Source: Ovoidimarina sediminis (GTDB lineage Bacteria > Pseudomonadota > Alphaproteobacteria > Rhodobacterales > Rhodobacteraceae). From it: a stretch of 64,000 bases of DNA. Both the position numbers and the translations under genes were made by a program. Shown piece after piece: positions 16,833 through 25,050 of this stretch. The notes under the pieces are model-generated. The model made no database searches. It was not told the origin of the DNA and saw only the letters and a program-made list of their open reading frames with translations. The DNA lies in contig NZ_JAWHTE010000008.1 of assembly GCF_032586175.1 (NCBI RefSeq), forward strand, positions 62,001 to 126,000, in the 5' to 3' direction. Numbering within the stretch: position 1 is the first letter of the stretch; each line of letters begins with the position of its first letter.

Positions 16833-17828
16833 ATGGGCCAACTGGTCGAAGGTGTCTGGCACGACACGTGGTATGAAACGAAGGAAACCGGCGGCAAGTT
16901 TGTGCGTTCGAACGCCGCCTACCGCAACTGGATCACCGCCGATGGCGCGCCCGGCCCCTCTGGCGAAGGCGGGTTCGAGGCCGAGGCGGGACGCTACCAC
17001 CTTTACGTCTCCTATGCCTGCCCCTGGGCGCATCGGACGCTGATCTTCCGCAGCCTCAAGGGGCTCGAAAACATGATCTCCGTCTCCGTCGTTCATCCCG
17101 ACATGCTGTCGGACGGCTGGACGTTCGACACCGGGTTCGACGGCGCAACGGGCGACGATCTCTTCGGGTTCGATTTCCTGCGCGACGTCTATCTGAAATC
17201 CGATCCCAACACCTCGGGCCGCGTCACTGTGCCGGTTCTCTGGGACAAGAAGCGCGGCACCATTGTCTCGAACGAAAGCTCCGAGATCATCCGCATGATG
17301 AACTCCGCCTTCGATCACCTCACCGGCAACACCGACGATTACTGGCCCGAAGAAATGCGGGGCGACATCGAAGAGGTGAACAAGCGCGTCTATTCGAACG
17401 TCAACAACGGCGTCTACAAATCCGGCTTCGCCACCTCGCAAACGGCCTATGACGAGGCCGTCACGGCGCTTTTCGAAAATCTCGACTGGCTGGAAGACCG
17501 GCTCTCATCCCGCCGCTACCTGATGGGCGACCGGATCACCGAGGCCGACTGGCGGCTGGTGACAACGCTCTTCCGCTTCGATCCGGTCTATCACCTGCAT
17601 TTCAAATGCAACCGCAAACGCCTGATCGATTACCCCAACCTCTGGGCCTATGCGCGCGAGCTGTATCAGTGGCCGGGCGTGGCGGGCACGGTGAATTTCG
17701 ATCACATCGTCCGCCACTACCACTACAGCCATGAAACGATAAATCCCCACCGGATCATTCCGATCAACCCGGTGCTCGACTGGGACGAACCCCACAGCCG
17801 CGACGAGATGATCCGCAAGGCGGCGTGA
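16833..17828 (+). CDS. glutathionyl-hydroquinone reductase (GST Xi class, YqjG-like)
   Basis: 331 aa, longer than ordinary GSTs and typical for the Xi class. The catalytic Cys is in YACPWAHRTLIFRSLKGLE. Also seen are VPVLWDKKRGTIVSNESSEIIRMMN (glutathione-site Glu-Ser) and the C-terminal all-helical domain with YLMGDRITEADWRLVTTLFRFDPVYHLHFKCN. These enzymes reduce glutathionyl-hydroquinones to hydroquinones with glutathione. ATG 16833 is chosen because AGGAGA lies 8 bases upstream. The 228-base spacer to the divergent gene is less GC-rich and presumably holds both promoters. Confidence 0.92.
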   Translation: MGQLVEGVWHDTWYETKETGGKFVRSNAAYRNWITADGAPGPSGEGGFEAEAGRYHLYVSYACPWAHRTLIFRSLKGLENMISVSVVHPDMLSDGWTFDTGFDGATGDDLFGFDFLRDVYLKSDPNTSGRVTVPVLWDKKRGTIVSNESSEIIRMMNSAFDHLTGNTDDYWPEEMRGDIEEVNKRVYSNVNNGVYKSGFATSQTAYDEAVTALFENLDWLEDRLSSRRYLMGDRITEADWRLVTTLFRFDPVYHLHFKCNRKRLIDYPNLWAYARELYQWPGVAGTVNFDHIVRHYHYSHETINPHRIIPINPVLDWDEPHSRDEMIRKAA

Positions 17829-18212
17829 TCAGCCGGCCGGCTCCGTCCCGTGATGCTCCACCAGCGCCGCCAGGTCCTCTGGCGGCGTTCTGGCCGGCAG
17901 GAAGGCGGCGGTGTTCGGCACCAGCTGAAATATCGACCCGTCCGAGAAAAACCGCGTCCGCGTGACGAAGATGACCTTCGCGCGCGGGTGCCGGTAACTC
18001 GCGAAATCCGCGACGGCCAGCGCGCTGCCTTCCTGAAGGTCGAGGCTGAGAACGATCACCTGCGCAGGGTGGAACTGAAGATGCTCCACCGCATCGGCCT
18101 GCGACCCCGCAATACTGACCTTCACACCCTGGCGTTCCAGATGCGCTTTCCAGACGCTGGCCAGGCTGCCGTCGTTTTCCACGATCAGAACATCGGTCGA
18201 CACGGCGGCCAC
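17829..18212 (-). CDS. stand-alone receiver-like domain with aberrant phospho-site
   Basis: 127 aa matching the CheY-like fold: LIVENDGSLASVWKAHLERQGVKVSIA at the N-terminus, the AQVIVLSLDLQEG strand, and VIFVTRTRF with the conserved Thr. At the position usually holding the phospho-accepting Asp the sequence reads VLS-LD, so the Asp is displaced by two residues or replaced by Ser. The conserved Lys near FLPARTPPEDL is not obvious. No output domain follows. It may be a pseudo-receiver acting by protein contact. GTG start. It is divergent from an MltB-like gene across a spacer holding a CtrA-type site. Confidence 0.75.
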   Translation of the reverse strand: MAAVSTDVLIVENDGSLASVWKAHLERQGVKVSIAGSQADAVEHLQFHPAQVIVLSLDLQEGSALAVADFASYRHPRAKVIFVTRTRFFSDGSIFQLVPNTAAFLPARTPPEDLAALVEHHGTEPAG

Positions 18213-18267
18213 CTCGGTTGAGTTTTTAAGATTTTAGACGAATTGGCTCTATTTGCCGCCCAATTCG

Positions 18268-18283
18268 TTAACCAAAGGTTAAC
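18268..18283. promoter_or_regulatory. CtrA-type binding site (TTAA-N7-TTAAC)
   Basis: The spacer between the divergent receiver-like gene and the MltB-like gene contains TTAACCAAAGGTTAAC, an exact match to the alphaproteobacterial CtrA consensus TTAA-N7-TTAAC, inside the perfect palindrome GTTAACC-AAA-GGTTAAC (18267-18283). A further GGTTAAC lies at 18298-18304. CtrA control of one or both flanking genes is inferred from the site; no binding data are available here. Confidence 0.6.
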
Positions 18284-18400
18284 AAACCCGAAGAAAAGGT
18301 TAACAAAGCCGTCTTCGCGCATGATTCCGCCGATTGGCGTTCGGGAGTTGAATTGCGCCCCCGGTCGCGTAGGGTCGCCCCGAAAAGCGCGAGAGGTCCC

Positions 18401-19585
18401 ATGAGAACTGCCCCCATTCTCACCGCCGCCGTCCTGATGTCGGCGCTTGCCACCCCCAGCCTCGCCGCCGTGTCCTGCGGCGGCTCCTTCGGCGATTTCA
18501 CCAGCCGCATGAAGGCCGAGGCGTCATCCCGCGGCTACGACAAGGCCACGGTCGATCGCTTCTTCGCCTCGGTCCGGCAGGATCCCGCGGTGATCCGCGC
18601 CGACCGCGCGCAGGGCATCTTCCAGATGCCGTTCACCGATTTCGCCCGCCGCCTGATCAGCCAGAACAGGGTCCAGAACGGCCAGCGCAACGCCCAGCGC
18701 TACGACACGGTCTTCGACCGGATCGAACAACGCTGGGGCGTGCCGCGCGGCGTCCTCCTCGCCTTCTGGGCGTTCGAAACCGATTACGGCGCCGTGCAGG
18801 GCGACTTCAACACGGTGAACGCGCTGATGACGCTCAGCCACGATTGCCGCCGCCCCGATCTCTTCCGCCCCCAGGTCTTCGCCGCGCTGGAACTCTTCCG
18901 CCGCGGCGATCTCGATCCGGCCCGCACCACCGGCGCATGGGCGGGTGAAATCGGCATGGTCCAGATGCTGCCGGGCGACATCATCGAGGCCGGCATCGAC
19001 GGCGACGGCGACGGCCATGTGACGCTCAAGACCTCACCTGCCGATGCGCTTATGTCGGGTGCCAACATGCTCTCGCGCCTCGGCTGGCGCGCGAACGAGC
19101 CCTGGCTTCAGGAAATCACCCTGCCGGACAGTTTCGACTGGTCGCAAACCGGGTTGGAAACCAAGAAACGCGTCAGCGACTGGAAGCGCCTGGGCGTCAA
19201 GGGCCGCAGCGCGGCCCTCGGCCCCGACAGGCTCGAGGCCTCTATCCTCCTGCCCCAGGGCCGGAACGGTCCGGCCTTTCTCGCCTACCCGAATTTCGAC
19301 GTCTATTTCGAATGGAACAAAAGCTTCGTCTACGTGATGACCGCCGCCTATTTCGCCACCCGGCTCGAAGGCGCGCCGGTCTTCGACGCCGGCAACCCCA
19401 CCCCGGCGCTCTCAGGCGCGGAAATGAAGGCGCTCCAGCAGAAACTTACCGCCCGCGGCCATGACGTTGGCGGAATCGACGGCATTCTCGGCCGGATGAC
19501 GCGCGAGGCGGTGCAGAAGGAACAGGCCCGTCTCGGCCTGCCCGCCGACGCCTGGCCCACGCGCGATCTTCTGAACCGTCTCTGA
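18401..19585 (+). CDS. MltB-family lytic murein transglycosylase with peptidoglycan-binding domain
   Basis: 394 aa. Signal peptide at residues 1-23 (ATPSLAAVS). The central MltB/SLT_2 domain has the catalytic Glu in VLLAFWAFETDYGAVQGDFNTVNALMTL, followed by AGEIGMVQMLPGDIIEAGIDGDGDG. The C-terminal about 60 residues form a peptidoglycan-binding-1 module (LSGAEMKALQQKLTARGHDVGGIDGILGRMTREAVQKEQ). It is predicted to cleave peptidoglycan in the periplasm. ATG 18401 has GAGAGG upstream. The promoter region contains a CtrA-type box, suggesting cell-cycle or differentiation control. A nested hairpin terminates it. Confidence 0.93.
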   Translation: MRTAPILTAAVLMSALATPSLAAVSCGGSFGDFTSRMKAEASSRGYDKATVDRFFASVRQDPAVIRADRAQGIFQMPFTDFARRLISQNRVQNGQRNAQRYDTVFDRIEQRWGVPRGVLLAFWAFETDYGAVQGDFNTVNALMTLSHDCRRPDLFRPQVFAALELFRRGDLDPARTTGAWAGEIGMVQMLPGDIIEAGIDGDGDGHVTLKTSPADALMSGANMLSRLGWRANEPWLQEITLPDSFDWSQTGLETKKRVSDWKRLGVKGRSAALGPDRLEASILLPQGRNGPAFLAYPNFDVYFEWNKSFVYVMTAAYFATRLEGAPVFDAGNPTPALSGAEMKALQQKLTARGHDVGGIDGILGRMTREAVQKEQARLGLPADAWPTRDLLNRL

Positions 19586-19586
19586 A

Positions 19587-19636
19587 CCTGACGCCCCGGA
19601 TCCCCGCAGGCCCCCTGCGGCTTTCCCGGCGTCAGG
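19587..19636. terminator. nested-hairpin terminator between convergent genes
   Basis: An outer inverted repeat CCTGACGCC (19587-19595) / GGCGTCAGG (19628-19636) encloses a perfect inner stem CCGCAGG (19604-19610) / CCTGCGG (19614-19620) with loop CCC. It lies immediately after the MltB-like stop codon and overlaps the end of the convergent interrupted gene. There is no U-tract of note, so it is structure-driven and could serve both strands. Confidence 0.6.
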
Positions 19637-20012
19637 GCGCCATCGGCGTCCGGCTGCGCACGGGAAACCGCGTGCCGTCAGCGATGATCAGAACCATCCG
19701 CCCGCCAGCCTCCACATAGGTGTCGCACCGCCCGCGCCCGCTCTCGAACATCACGCACACATCGCCACCGGGCCCCGCCACATAGGTGCCCATGAAGGGC
19801 TCAAGCCCATCGGCATAGGTGTAACTGTAGCCTTCGCCCGGCCCATAGCGCGCCATCGATCCGTCTTAGAACCCGCTCACGTGCCCCGACAGCAGCGCGG
19901 CGGTTCCCTCCACCGACAGATCCGCCGACAGAATCGTATCGCCGTCGCGAATGCCCTGCGCCGCACCCGCGATGATCCCCGCACACAACGCGGCCTGACA
20001 ACCGCGTCTCAT
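19632..20012 (-). pseudogene. exported small protein gene interrupted by one in-frame TAA
   Basis: Reading from ATG 20012 gives a signal peptide (MRRGCQAALCAGIIAGAAQG) and continues IRDGDTILSADLSVEGTAALLSGHVSGF, then TAA at 19866-19868. The same frame continues without any shift into DGSMARYGPGEGYSYTYADG and on to a stop at 19632. The second part is compact and well formed, with two Cys and a beta-rich pattern. A single base change (TAC/TAT to TAA, restoring FYDGS) would give one continuous protein of about 126 residues. It is therefore either a recent nonsense mutation, a sequencing error, or a gene expressed in two parts (internal ATG 19856). Function unknown. Confidence 0.6.
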
Positions 20013-20049
20013 GGCCGGCACCCTACGATGCCCGAAGCGTGCCCGCCGA

Positions 20050-20175
20050 TCAGAACCACGTGATCGCCGCGCCCTCCCCGGAAAAGGAGGCCGGCACCCG
20101 CGCCTCCTGATCGCCCGCGCTTCCGGCCATGGCCAGAAACATCATCGCGATGGCCACTGCCGCCGCTTCCCGCAT
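20050..20175 (-). CDS. 41-aa putative exported peptide
   Basis: A short frame from ATG 20175: a hydrophobic signal-like stretch (MREAAAVAIAMMFLAMAGSAG) followed by about 20 residues, DQEARVPASFSGEGAAITWF. GAGAGGACGAGC precedes the ATG, a good Shine-Dalgarno at proper spacing. It lies 37 bases upstream of the interrupted gene on the same strand, so it could be its leader or partner. With only 41 codons the coding call is tentative; another possibility is a decayed 5' exported domain. No family recognised. Confidence 0.35.
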   Translation of the reverse strand: MREAAAVAIAMMFLAMAGSAGDQEARVPASFSGEGAAITWF

Positions 20176-20226
20176 GCTCGTCCTCTCAGTGCCCCGGTTC
20201 TCCGGGGTCTAAAGCACACTCGTTAA

Positions 20227-20245
20227 CCAAAGCCTGATCTCAGGC
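20227..20245 (-). terminator. weak hairpin at the smc stop codon
   Basis: GCCTG (20232-20236) and CAGGC (20241-20245) can pair around ATCT, overlapping the smc stop codon, and are followed on the minus strand by TTTGG. This is a short stem with a minimal T-run, so it is only a possible terminator for smc. Confidence 0.3.
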
Positions 20246-23200
20246 CACCAGGGCTTCTGCCTTCTTCAGGTCGACGGAAACAAGCTGGCTCACGCCCTGC
20301 TCGCCCATCGTCACCCCGAACAGCCGGTCCATCCGCGCCATCGTCACCGCGTGGTGCGTGATGATCAGAAACCGCGTCTCGGTCCGGCGCGTCATCTCGT
20401 CCAGAAGATCGCAGAACCGGTTCACGTTGGCATCGTCCAGGGGCGCATCCACCTCGTCCAGAACACAGATCGGTGCGGGGTTCGCAAGGAACACCGCGAA
20501 GATCAGCGCCAGCGCCGTCAGCGTCTGCTCCCCCCCCGACAGAAGGCTCAGCGTCGCCAGCTTCTTGCCGGGCGGCTGGCACATGATCTCAAGCCCGGCA
20601 TCCAGCGGATCCTCGCTTTCGACCATCACAAGCTTCGCCTCGCCGCCCCCGAAAAGATGCGTGAACAGCATCCCGAAGTTCGAATTCACCTGCTCGAACG
20701 CGGTGAGAAGCCGCTCGCGTCCCTCTCGGTTCAAACTCGCGATGCCCGACCGAAGGGTGCGGATCGCGGCTTCAAGATCGGCTTTTTCGTTCACGAGCGT
20801 GGCGTGTTCTTCCTCCACTTCGCGCGCATCCTCTTCGGCGCGCAGATTCACCGCGCCCAGCGCATCGCGCTGCCGCTTCAGCCGCGCCACGTCGGCCTCC
20901 ACCTTGTCGGCGGCGGGCATTGCATCGGGGTCGGCGTCGAGCGTTTCCAGAAGCTTTCCGGGGCTCGTGTCCAGATCCTCACGGATCCGCAACACGGCGG
21001 CCTCCACGGTTTCCCGCGCGCTCTCGGCACGCGCTTCCGCCGCCGCCCGGGCTTCCCGCGCCTCCGACGCCGCGCGCTCCGCCTGCCGTTCGGCATCCAC
21101 CGCACCCCTCAGCGCGGTCTCTCCTTCCGCCAGGGCATCCGCCGCCGCCTTCCGCCGGGTTTCAGCGCCATCGATGTCGTCCGACAAGCGCTCCCGCGCA
21201 GCCTCAAGCTCGCCGGGCTTGCCGCGTGCGGCCTCAAGCTCCTCGCCCGAGGCGTCCACCCGCGACTGCAGCTCGGCGATCCGCGTCCCCGCCGTCTCCG
21301 CCCGGTTGGTCCACGAGGTCACTTCCGCCCCGATCGCCTCAAGCCGCTTGGCCCGGTCCTCCGCCTCGCGGCGCAATTCGTCGTGTTCCGACCGTCGGGT
21401 CATCATCGTCATCCGCGCGGCCTCGGCGGCCATCCGCAGGTCTTCCACCTCCGCCCGCGCCGCCTCGACATCGCCAAGGCCCTGCAACGCGGCTTCCGCC
21501 TCGCGCATCCGCGCCCGCGCCGAAGTCGCCTCGTCCGCGTGCCGTCGTGCCGCCTGCCGCGCGCTTTCCAGCCGCCCGGCCGCGATCGAACGCTCCGCCT
21601 CCGCCTTCGAAACCGCCCGGCTCGCCTCCGTCACCCGCTGGTCCGCCGCCCGCCGCGCATCCCGCGCCGCCCGGTCGGCCTCGGTCACCGTGGCCAGCTT
21701 CGCCTTCAGATGCTCATGCGCCTGCGTCGCGCCCGATGCCCGCGCGCTGGCCTCTTCCAGATCCTGCTTCAGCTCCTGCAACCGGTTCAGCTGCTTCAGC
21801 CTAAGCGCCGCCGCCGACGGCGCCTCGTCCGCCGCGGCACGGAACCCGTCCCACCGCCACAGATCGCCTTCGATGCTGACCAGCCGCTGCCCGGGCAGAA
21901 GATCGGCCTGCAGCCGCGCCCCGTCGGCGCTGTCCACAAGCCCAACCTGCGCCAGCCGCCGCGCCAGAACCTCGGGCACGGTCACGTGGTTGGTCAGCGC
22001 CGCAACGCCCTCGGGCAGAAGCTGGGGTTTGGCATAGCCGGGTAGCCTTGCCCAGCCGGTCGATCCGTCGCCCGCGATCTCCGGTGCACGCAGATCATCG
22101 GCCAGCGCCGCACCCAGCGCCTTCTCGTAACCGCCATCGACGCGCAGCAGGTCAAGCACCTGCCCGCCCTCGGCGGTATCGCGGTCGACCAGCCGCGCCA
22201 ACGCGCCGACCTCGGCCTTGAGCGCGCTCACCTCGCCCTCGGCCTCCGACCGGCTTGCCCGCGCCTCGGCCTCCTGCGCCTGCACCGCGCCGCGCGCATC
22301 ATCGGCGGCGGTCAGCGCCTCTTCGGCCTCGGCCGCGGCCTGCGACGCCACCTGAAGCTCGGCCTCCGCCACCTCGAACGCGGTCGCCGCCGCCCCTTCC
22401 GCGGCCTGCGCCTCGCGCGCGGCCGCCTCGGCCCGCGCCGCCTCGGCCTCGCCCCGTTCTGCGCTCTGCGTCGCGTCTTCCAGAAGGCGCTGCGCCGACT
22501 GGTGGCGCGCGGCCAGCCGCGCCATGTCCTCGGTCTGCCGCGTGAATTCCGATTCCCGGTCCTGCAAGACCTGCGCGGCATCCCGCGCCTCGGCGCCCGC
22601 CGCCTCGATCCGCTCTTCGTGGCCCTCGCCCTCGGCCTCAAGCGCCCGGGCCTCTTCCTCCAGCCGCGCGATCGTTTCGCCCGCATCCCGGCTCAGCGCC
22701 TCTTCCCGCTCCATGTCTCGGGTCAGCTGGGCGATCCGGGCCTCCAGCGTTTCGATCTGGCTCAGCGCCCGGGCTTCCTCGTCCGACAGGCGATCCCGCT
22801 CCACCGTCAGCCGCTGCAGCACGGCCTCGGCGATTGCCGCCTCCTCGCGCAGGGGCGGCAACGCGCCCTCCCGCGCCTCACGCGCGCCGCCGGCCTCCCG
22901 CGCCAGACGCTCGGCCTCTGCGGCGGCCTTGACCTTCACGCCAAGCCCCGCCTCGGCGGCCGCCCGCGCATCATCCGCCTCACGCCAGCGCCGGTACAGA
23001 AGAAGCCCCTCAGACCGCCGCAACTCCTCGCTGATCGCCCGGTACCGCGCCGCCTGCCGCGCCTGCCGCGCAAGCTGCGCAAGCTGCTGCGCCAGCGCCT
23101 CGATCACGTCGTCGACACGCGCCAGGTTCGTCTCCGCGCCCTTCAGCTTCAGCTCCGCCTCGTGCCGCCGCTGGTACAGGCCCGAAATCCCCGCGGCCTC

Positions 23201-23695
23201 TTCCAGAATCCGGCGCCGCGCCTGCGGCTTCGCGTTGATCAGTTCCGAGATCTGGCCCTGCCGCACCAGCGCCGGTGAATGCGCGCCGGTCGAGGCATCG
23301 GCGAACAGCATCTGCACATCGCGCGCCCGCACGTCCTTCTGGTTCACCTTGTAGGCGGATCCCACGTCCCGCGTGATCCGCCGCGCGATCTCCAGCACGT
23401 CGCTGTCGTTGAATCCCTGCGGTGCCAGCCGTTCGGAATTGTCGATCATCACGGCGACTTCGGCGAAGTTCCGCGCCGGGCGGCGCGTGGTGCCGGCGAA
23501 GATCACGTCCTCCATCCCGCCGCCCCGCATGGCGGTAGGGCGGTTCTCGCCCATCACCCAGCGCAGCGCTTCGAGGAGGTTCGACTTGCCGCACCCGTTC
23601 GGCCCGACGATGCCCGTCAGCCCGTTGGCAATCAGCATCTCCGTCGGGTCGACGAAGCTTTTGAACCCGTTCAGTCTGAGTTTCGTGAACTGCAC
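20240..23695 (-). CDS. smc: chromosome segregation SMC ATPase
   Basis: 1151 aa. N-terminal head with Walker A GIVGPNGCGKSNLLEALRWVMGE, then long coiled-coil arms rich in Glu/Arg/Ala, a hinge around residues 500-650, a second coiled coil, and the C-terminal head with signature TLSLLSGGEQTLTALALIFAVF and Walker B PICVLDEVDAPLDDANVNRF. It forms the condensin ring with ScpA/ScpB (not in this window) to organise the chromosome. The start is taken as GTG 23695 because homologues begin [MV]QFTKLRLNGFKSFVDPTE; an in-frame TTG at 23737 would add 14 residues with poorer support. Confidence 0.97.
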   Translation of the reverse strand: MQFTKLRLNGFKSFVDPTEMLIANGLTGIVGPNGCGKSNLLEALRWVMGENRPTAMRGGGMEDVIFAGTTRRPARNFAEVAVMIDNSERLAPQGFNDSDVLEIARRITRDVGSAYKVNQKDVRARDVQMLFADASTGAHSPALVRQGQISELINAKPQARRRILEEAAGISGLYQRRHEAELKLKGAETNLARVDDVIEALAQQLAQLARQARQAARYRAISEELRRSEGLLLYRRWREADDARAAAEAGLGVKVKAAAEAERLAREAGGAREAREGALPPLREEAAIAEAVLQRLTVERDRLSDEEARALSQIETLEARIAQLTRDMEREEALSRDAGETIARLEEEARALEAEGEGHEERIEAAGAEARDAAQVLQDRESEFTRQTEDMARLAARHQSAQRLLEDATQSAERGEAEAARAEAAAREAQAAEGAAATAFEVAEAELQVASQAAAEAEEALTAADDARGAVQAQEAEARASRSEAEGEVSALKAEVGALARLVDRDTAEGGQVLDLLRVDGGYEKALGAALADDLRAPEIAGDGSTGWARLPGYAKPQLLPEGVAALTNHVTVPEVLARRLAQVGLVDSADGARLQADLLPGQRLVSIEGDLWRWDGFRAAADEAPSAAALRLKQLNRLQELKQDLEEASARASGATQAHEHLKAKLATVTEADRAARDARRAADQRVTEASRAVSKAEAERSIAAGRLESARQAARRHADEATSARARMREAEAALQGLGDVEAARAEVEDLRMAAEAARMTMMTRRSEHDELRREAEDRAKRLEAIGAEVTSWTNRAETAGTRIAELQSRVDASGEELEAARGKPGELEAARERLSDDIDGAETRRKAAADALAEGETALRGAVDAERQAERAASEAREARAAAEARAESARETVEAAVLRIREDLDTSPGKLLETLDADPDAMPAADKVEADVARLKRQRDALGAVNLRAEEDAREVEEEHATLVNEKADLEAAIRTLRSGIASLNREGRERLLTAFEQVNSNFGMLFTHLFGGGEAKLVMVESEDPLDAGLEIMCQPPGKKLATLSLLSGGEQTLTALALIFAVFLANPAPICVLDEVDAPLDDANVNRFCDLLDEMTRRTETRFLIITHHAVTMARMDRLFGVTMGEQGVSQLVSVDLKKAEALVA

Positions 23696-23938
23696 GACGG
23701 CCGCCTGCTTTCTTCTTCGTGATTCCGCCTGGGACAAGCTTCCGCCCGTGCATCGGGGAAGTCAATTATGAACCCCACGGGATGCGGCCAAAGACAGTTT
23801 ATCCACAAGATGTAGACATTCCGGGGCGCCAGCGGCCTGTTTATCCACAGGTTATCCACACTGTCTTTGCGAATCGTTGCGCGCAGCACGGCCGCCCCGC
23901 TACAGGGATCGCCGTGGGATCTGCCAAGGGGGCGAACG

Positions 23939-24352
23939 ATGTTCGATCTGCCGCAACTCTCGATCAGAATCGAGTCGCCGTCTTCCGGCACCCTGAAAGG
24001 CATCATCGCCGAAAGCGGGCCGCTCGACACGGCTGGCGACACCGCCGATCTCTTTGCCCCCAACAGCGAGTTTCTCGTGGCCCGGCTCGATGGCCGCCCG
24101 GTCGGCTGTATCGCGCTGCTCGACCATGTGCGCTACGGCGAGGCGCGCCGCCTCTACGTCGTCGAAGAGATGCGCGGCAAGGGCATCGCCGCGGCACTCG
24201 TCACCGCGCTCGAAGGCGCGGCGCGCGAGATCGGGCTCACCTCGCTCCGGCTCAACACCAAGGCCAGCCATCACCGGATCGAAACCTTCGCAGGCTTCGG
24301 CTTCCGCGCTGCCGAAGGCAGCGGCGCCGCCTGGATGGAAAAGCGCCTCTGA
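23939..24352 (+). CDS. GNAT-family N-acetyltransferase
   Basis: 137 aa. The acetyl-CoA-binding motif A is clear: RRLYVVEEMRGKGIAAALVTALEGAAREIGLTSLRLNTKASHH, with the R/Q-x-x-G-x-G/A loop as RGKGIA. The preceding VGCIALLDHVRYGEARRLYV strand pair is standard for GNAT. The acceptor substrate is not predictable. ATG 23939 follows CAAGGGGG; an earlier in-frame ATG lacks homology. It is divergent from smc across about 240 bases that include a less GC-rich stretch with repeated TTATCCACA-like words (23812-23860). Confidence 0.85.
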   Translation: MFDLPQLSIRIESPSSGTLKGIIAESGPLDTAGDTADLFAPNSEFLVARLDGRPVGCIALLDHVRYGEARRLYVVEEMRGKGIAAALVTALEGAAREIGLTSLRLNTKASHHRIETFAGFGFRAAEGSGAAWMEKRL

Positions 24353-24426
24353 CCCGGGCGGGGGGTTGCAGAGGGCGGCTTTGCCGCTAGGTCGCAAAAG
24401 AACCGTCGCAAATCTTCCGTGATTCC

Positions 24427-24954
24427 ATGCTTCTCTGCATTTCGGGCTCGCTTCGCGCCCAGTCGACCAACACGAAACTCGCCCGCGAGGCCGCGCGCCT
24501 CTACGGCGGGCCGCATGAATTCGGCGACATCCGCCTGCCGCTCTACGATGCCGATCGGGAAGAGGCCGATGGTATCCCATCCGAGGTGACGCGCCTCGCA
24601 GGCCAGATCGCGGGGGCCGAGGCGGTGGTCATCTCCTCCCCGGAATACAATCAATCGATCCCCGGCGGGCTGAAGAATGCGCTCGACTGGGTCAGCCGCA
24701 CCAAGGGCACGCCCTGGCGCGACAAGCCGGTGGCGATCGTCTCCGCGGCGGCGGGCCGCGCCGGGGGCGCGCGCGCCTCCTACGCGCTCCGCCTCGCGAT
24801 GACGCCCTTCCGCCCCCGGCTCCTCACCGGTCCCGAAGTGCTCGTCGCCGACGCCCGCAACCAGTTCGACGCCGAAGATCGGCTCATGGGTGAGATGTAC
24901 ATCAGGAACCTCACCGAACTGATGGAAACCCTCCGCCGCGCCGCGACCGGCTGA
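24427..24954 (+). CDS. NAD(P)H-dependent FMN reductase
   Basis: 175 aa, flavodoxin-like fold. Seen: the phosphate-binding N-terminal loop LLCISGSLRAQSTNTKLAREAA and the family signature VVISSPEYNQSIPGGLKNALDWVSR, which contacts FMN. These small proteins use NAD(P)H to reduce FMN, azo dyes or quinones. A small hairpin GCGGC-TTT-GCCGC (24375-24387) lies just upstream, after the GNAT gene. The next gene downstream encodes another flavodoxin-fold quinone reductase, suggesting a redox-stress neighbourhood. Confidence 0.9.
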   Translation: MLLCISGSLRAQSTNTKLAREAARLYGGPHEFGDIRLPLYDADREEADGIPSEVTRLAGQIAGAEAVVISSPEYNQSIPGGLKNALDWVSRTKGTPWRDKPVAIVSAAAGRAGGARASYALRLAMTPFRPRLLTGPEVLVADARNQFDAEDRLMGEMYIRNLTELMETLRRAATG

Positions 24955-24987
24955 CGTGCCGGCGCAACGCCGGGCGCGAACTTTCGC

Positions 24988-25018
24988 TTGACCTCAACCC
25001 GGCTTGAGCCCCTACGCT
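24988..25018 (+). promoter_or_regulatory. SoxR/MerR-type promoter with 19-bp spacer
   Basis: A -35 TTGACC (24988-24993) and a -10-like TACGCT (25013-25018) are separated by 19 bp, the over-long spacing that MerR-family activators correct. The spacer carries the dyad CCTCAACCCGGCTTGAGC (24992-25009), whose arms resemble the SoxR box CCTCAA-N6-TTGAGG. It sits 33 bases upstream of the quinone-reductase-like gene at 25051. No MerR/SoxR gene is in this window, so the regulator must be encoded elsewhere if the call is right. Confidence 0.55.
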
Positions 25019-25050
25019 GCCCCCTTCACGCAGCGCCCGGAGCCACGCGA

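Noticed and set aside
20351..22045. Long plus-strand frames (over 500 residues) opposite smc
   Set aside because: These are antisense readings of the smc coiled-coil region, rich in Arg, Pro or Ser, with no start signals; smc is certain on the minus strand.
23812..23860. Cluster of TTATCCACA-like words as a replication origin
   Set aside because: Only a few near-matches lie in the smc/GNAT spacer, no dnaA, dnaN or parAB genes are nearby, and no AT-rich unwinding element is evident.
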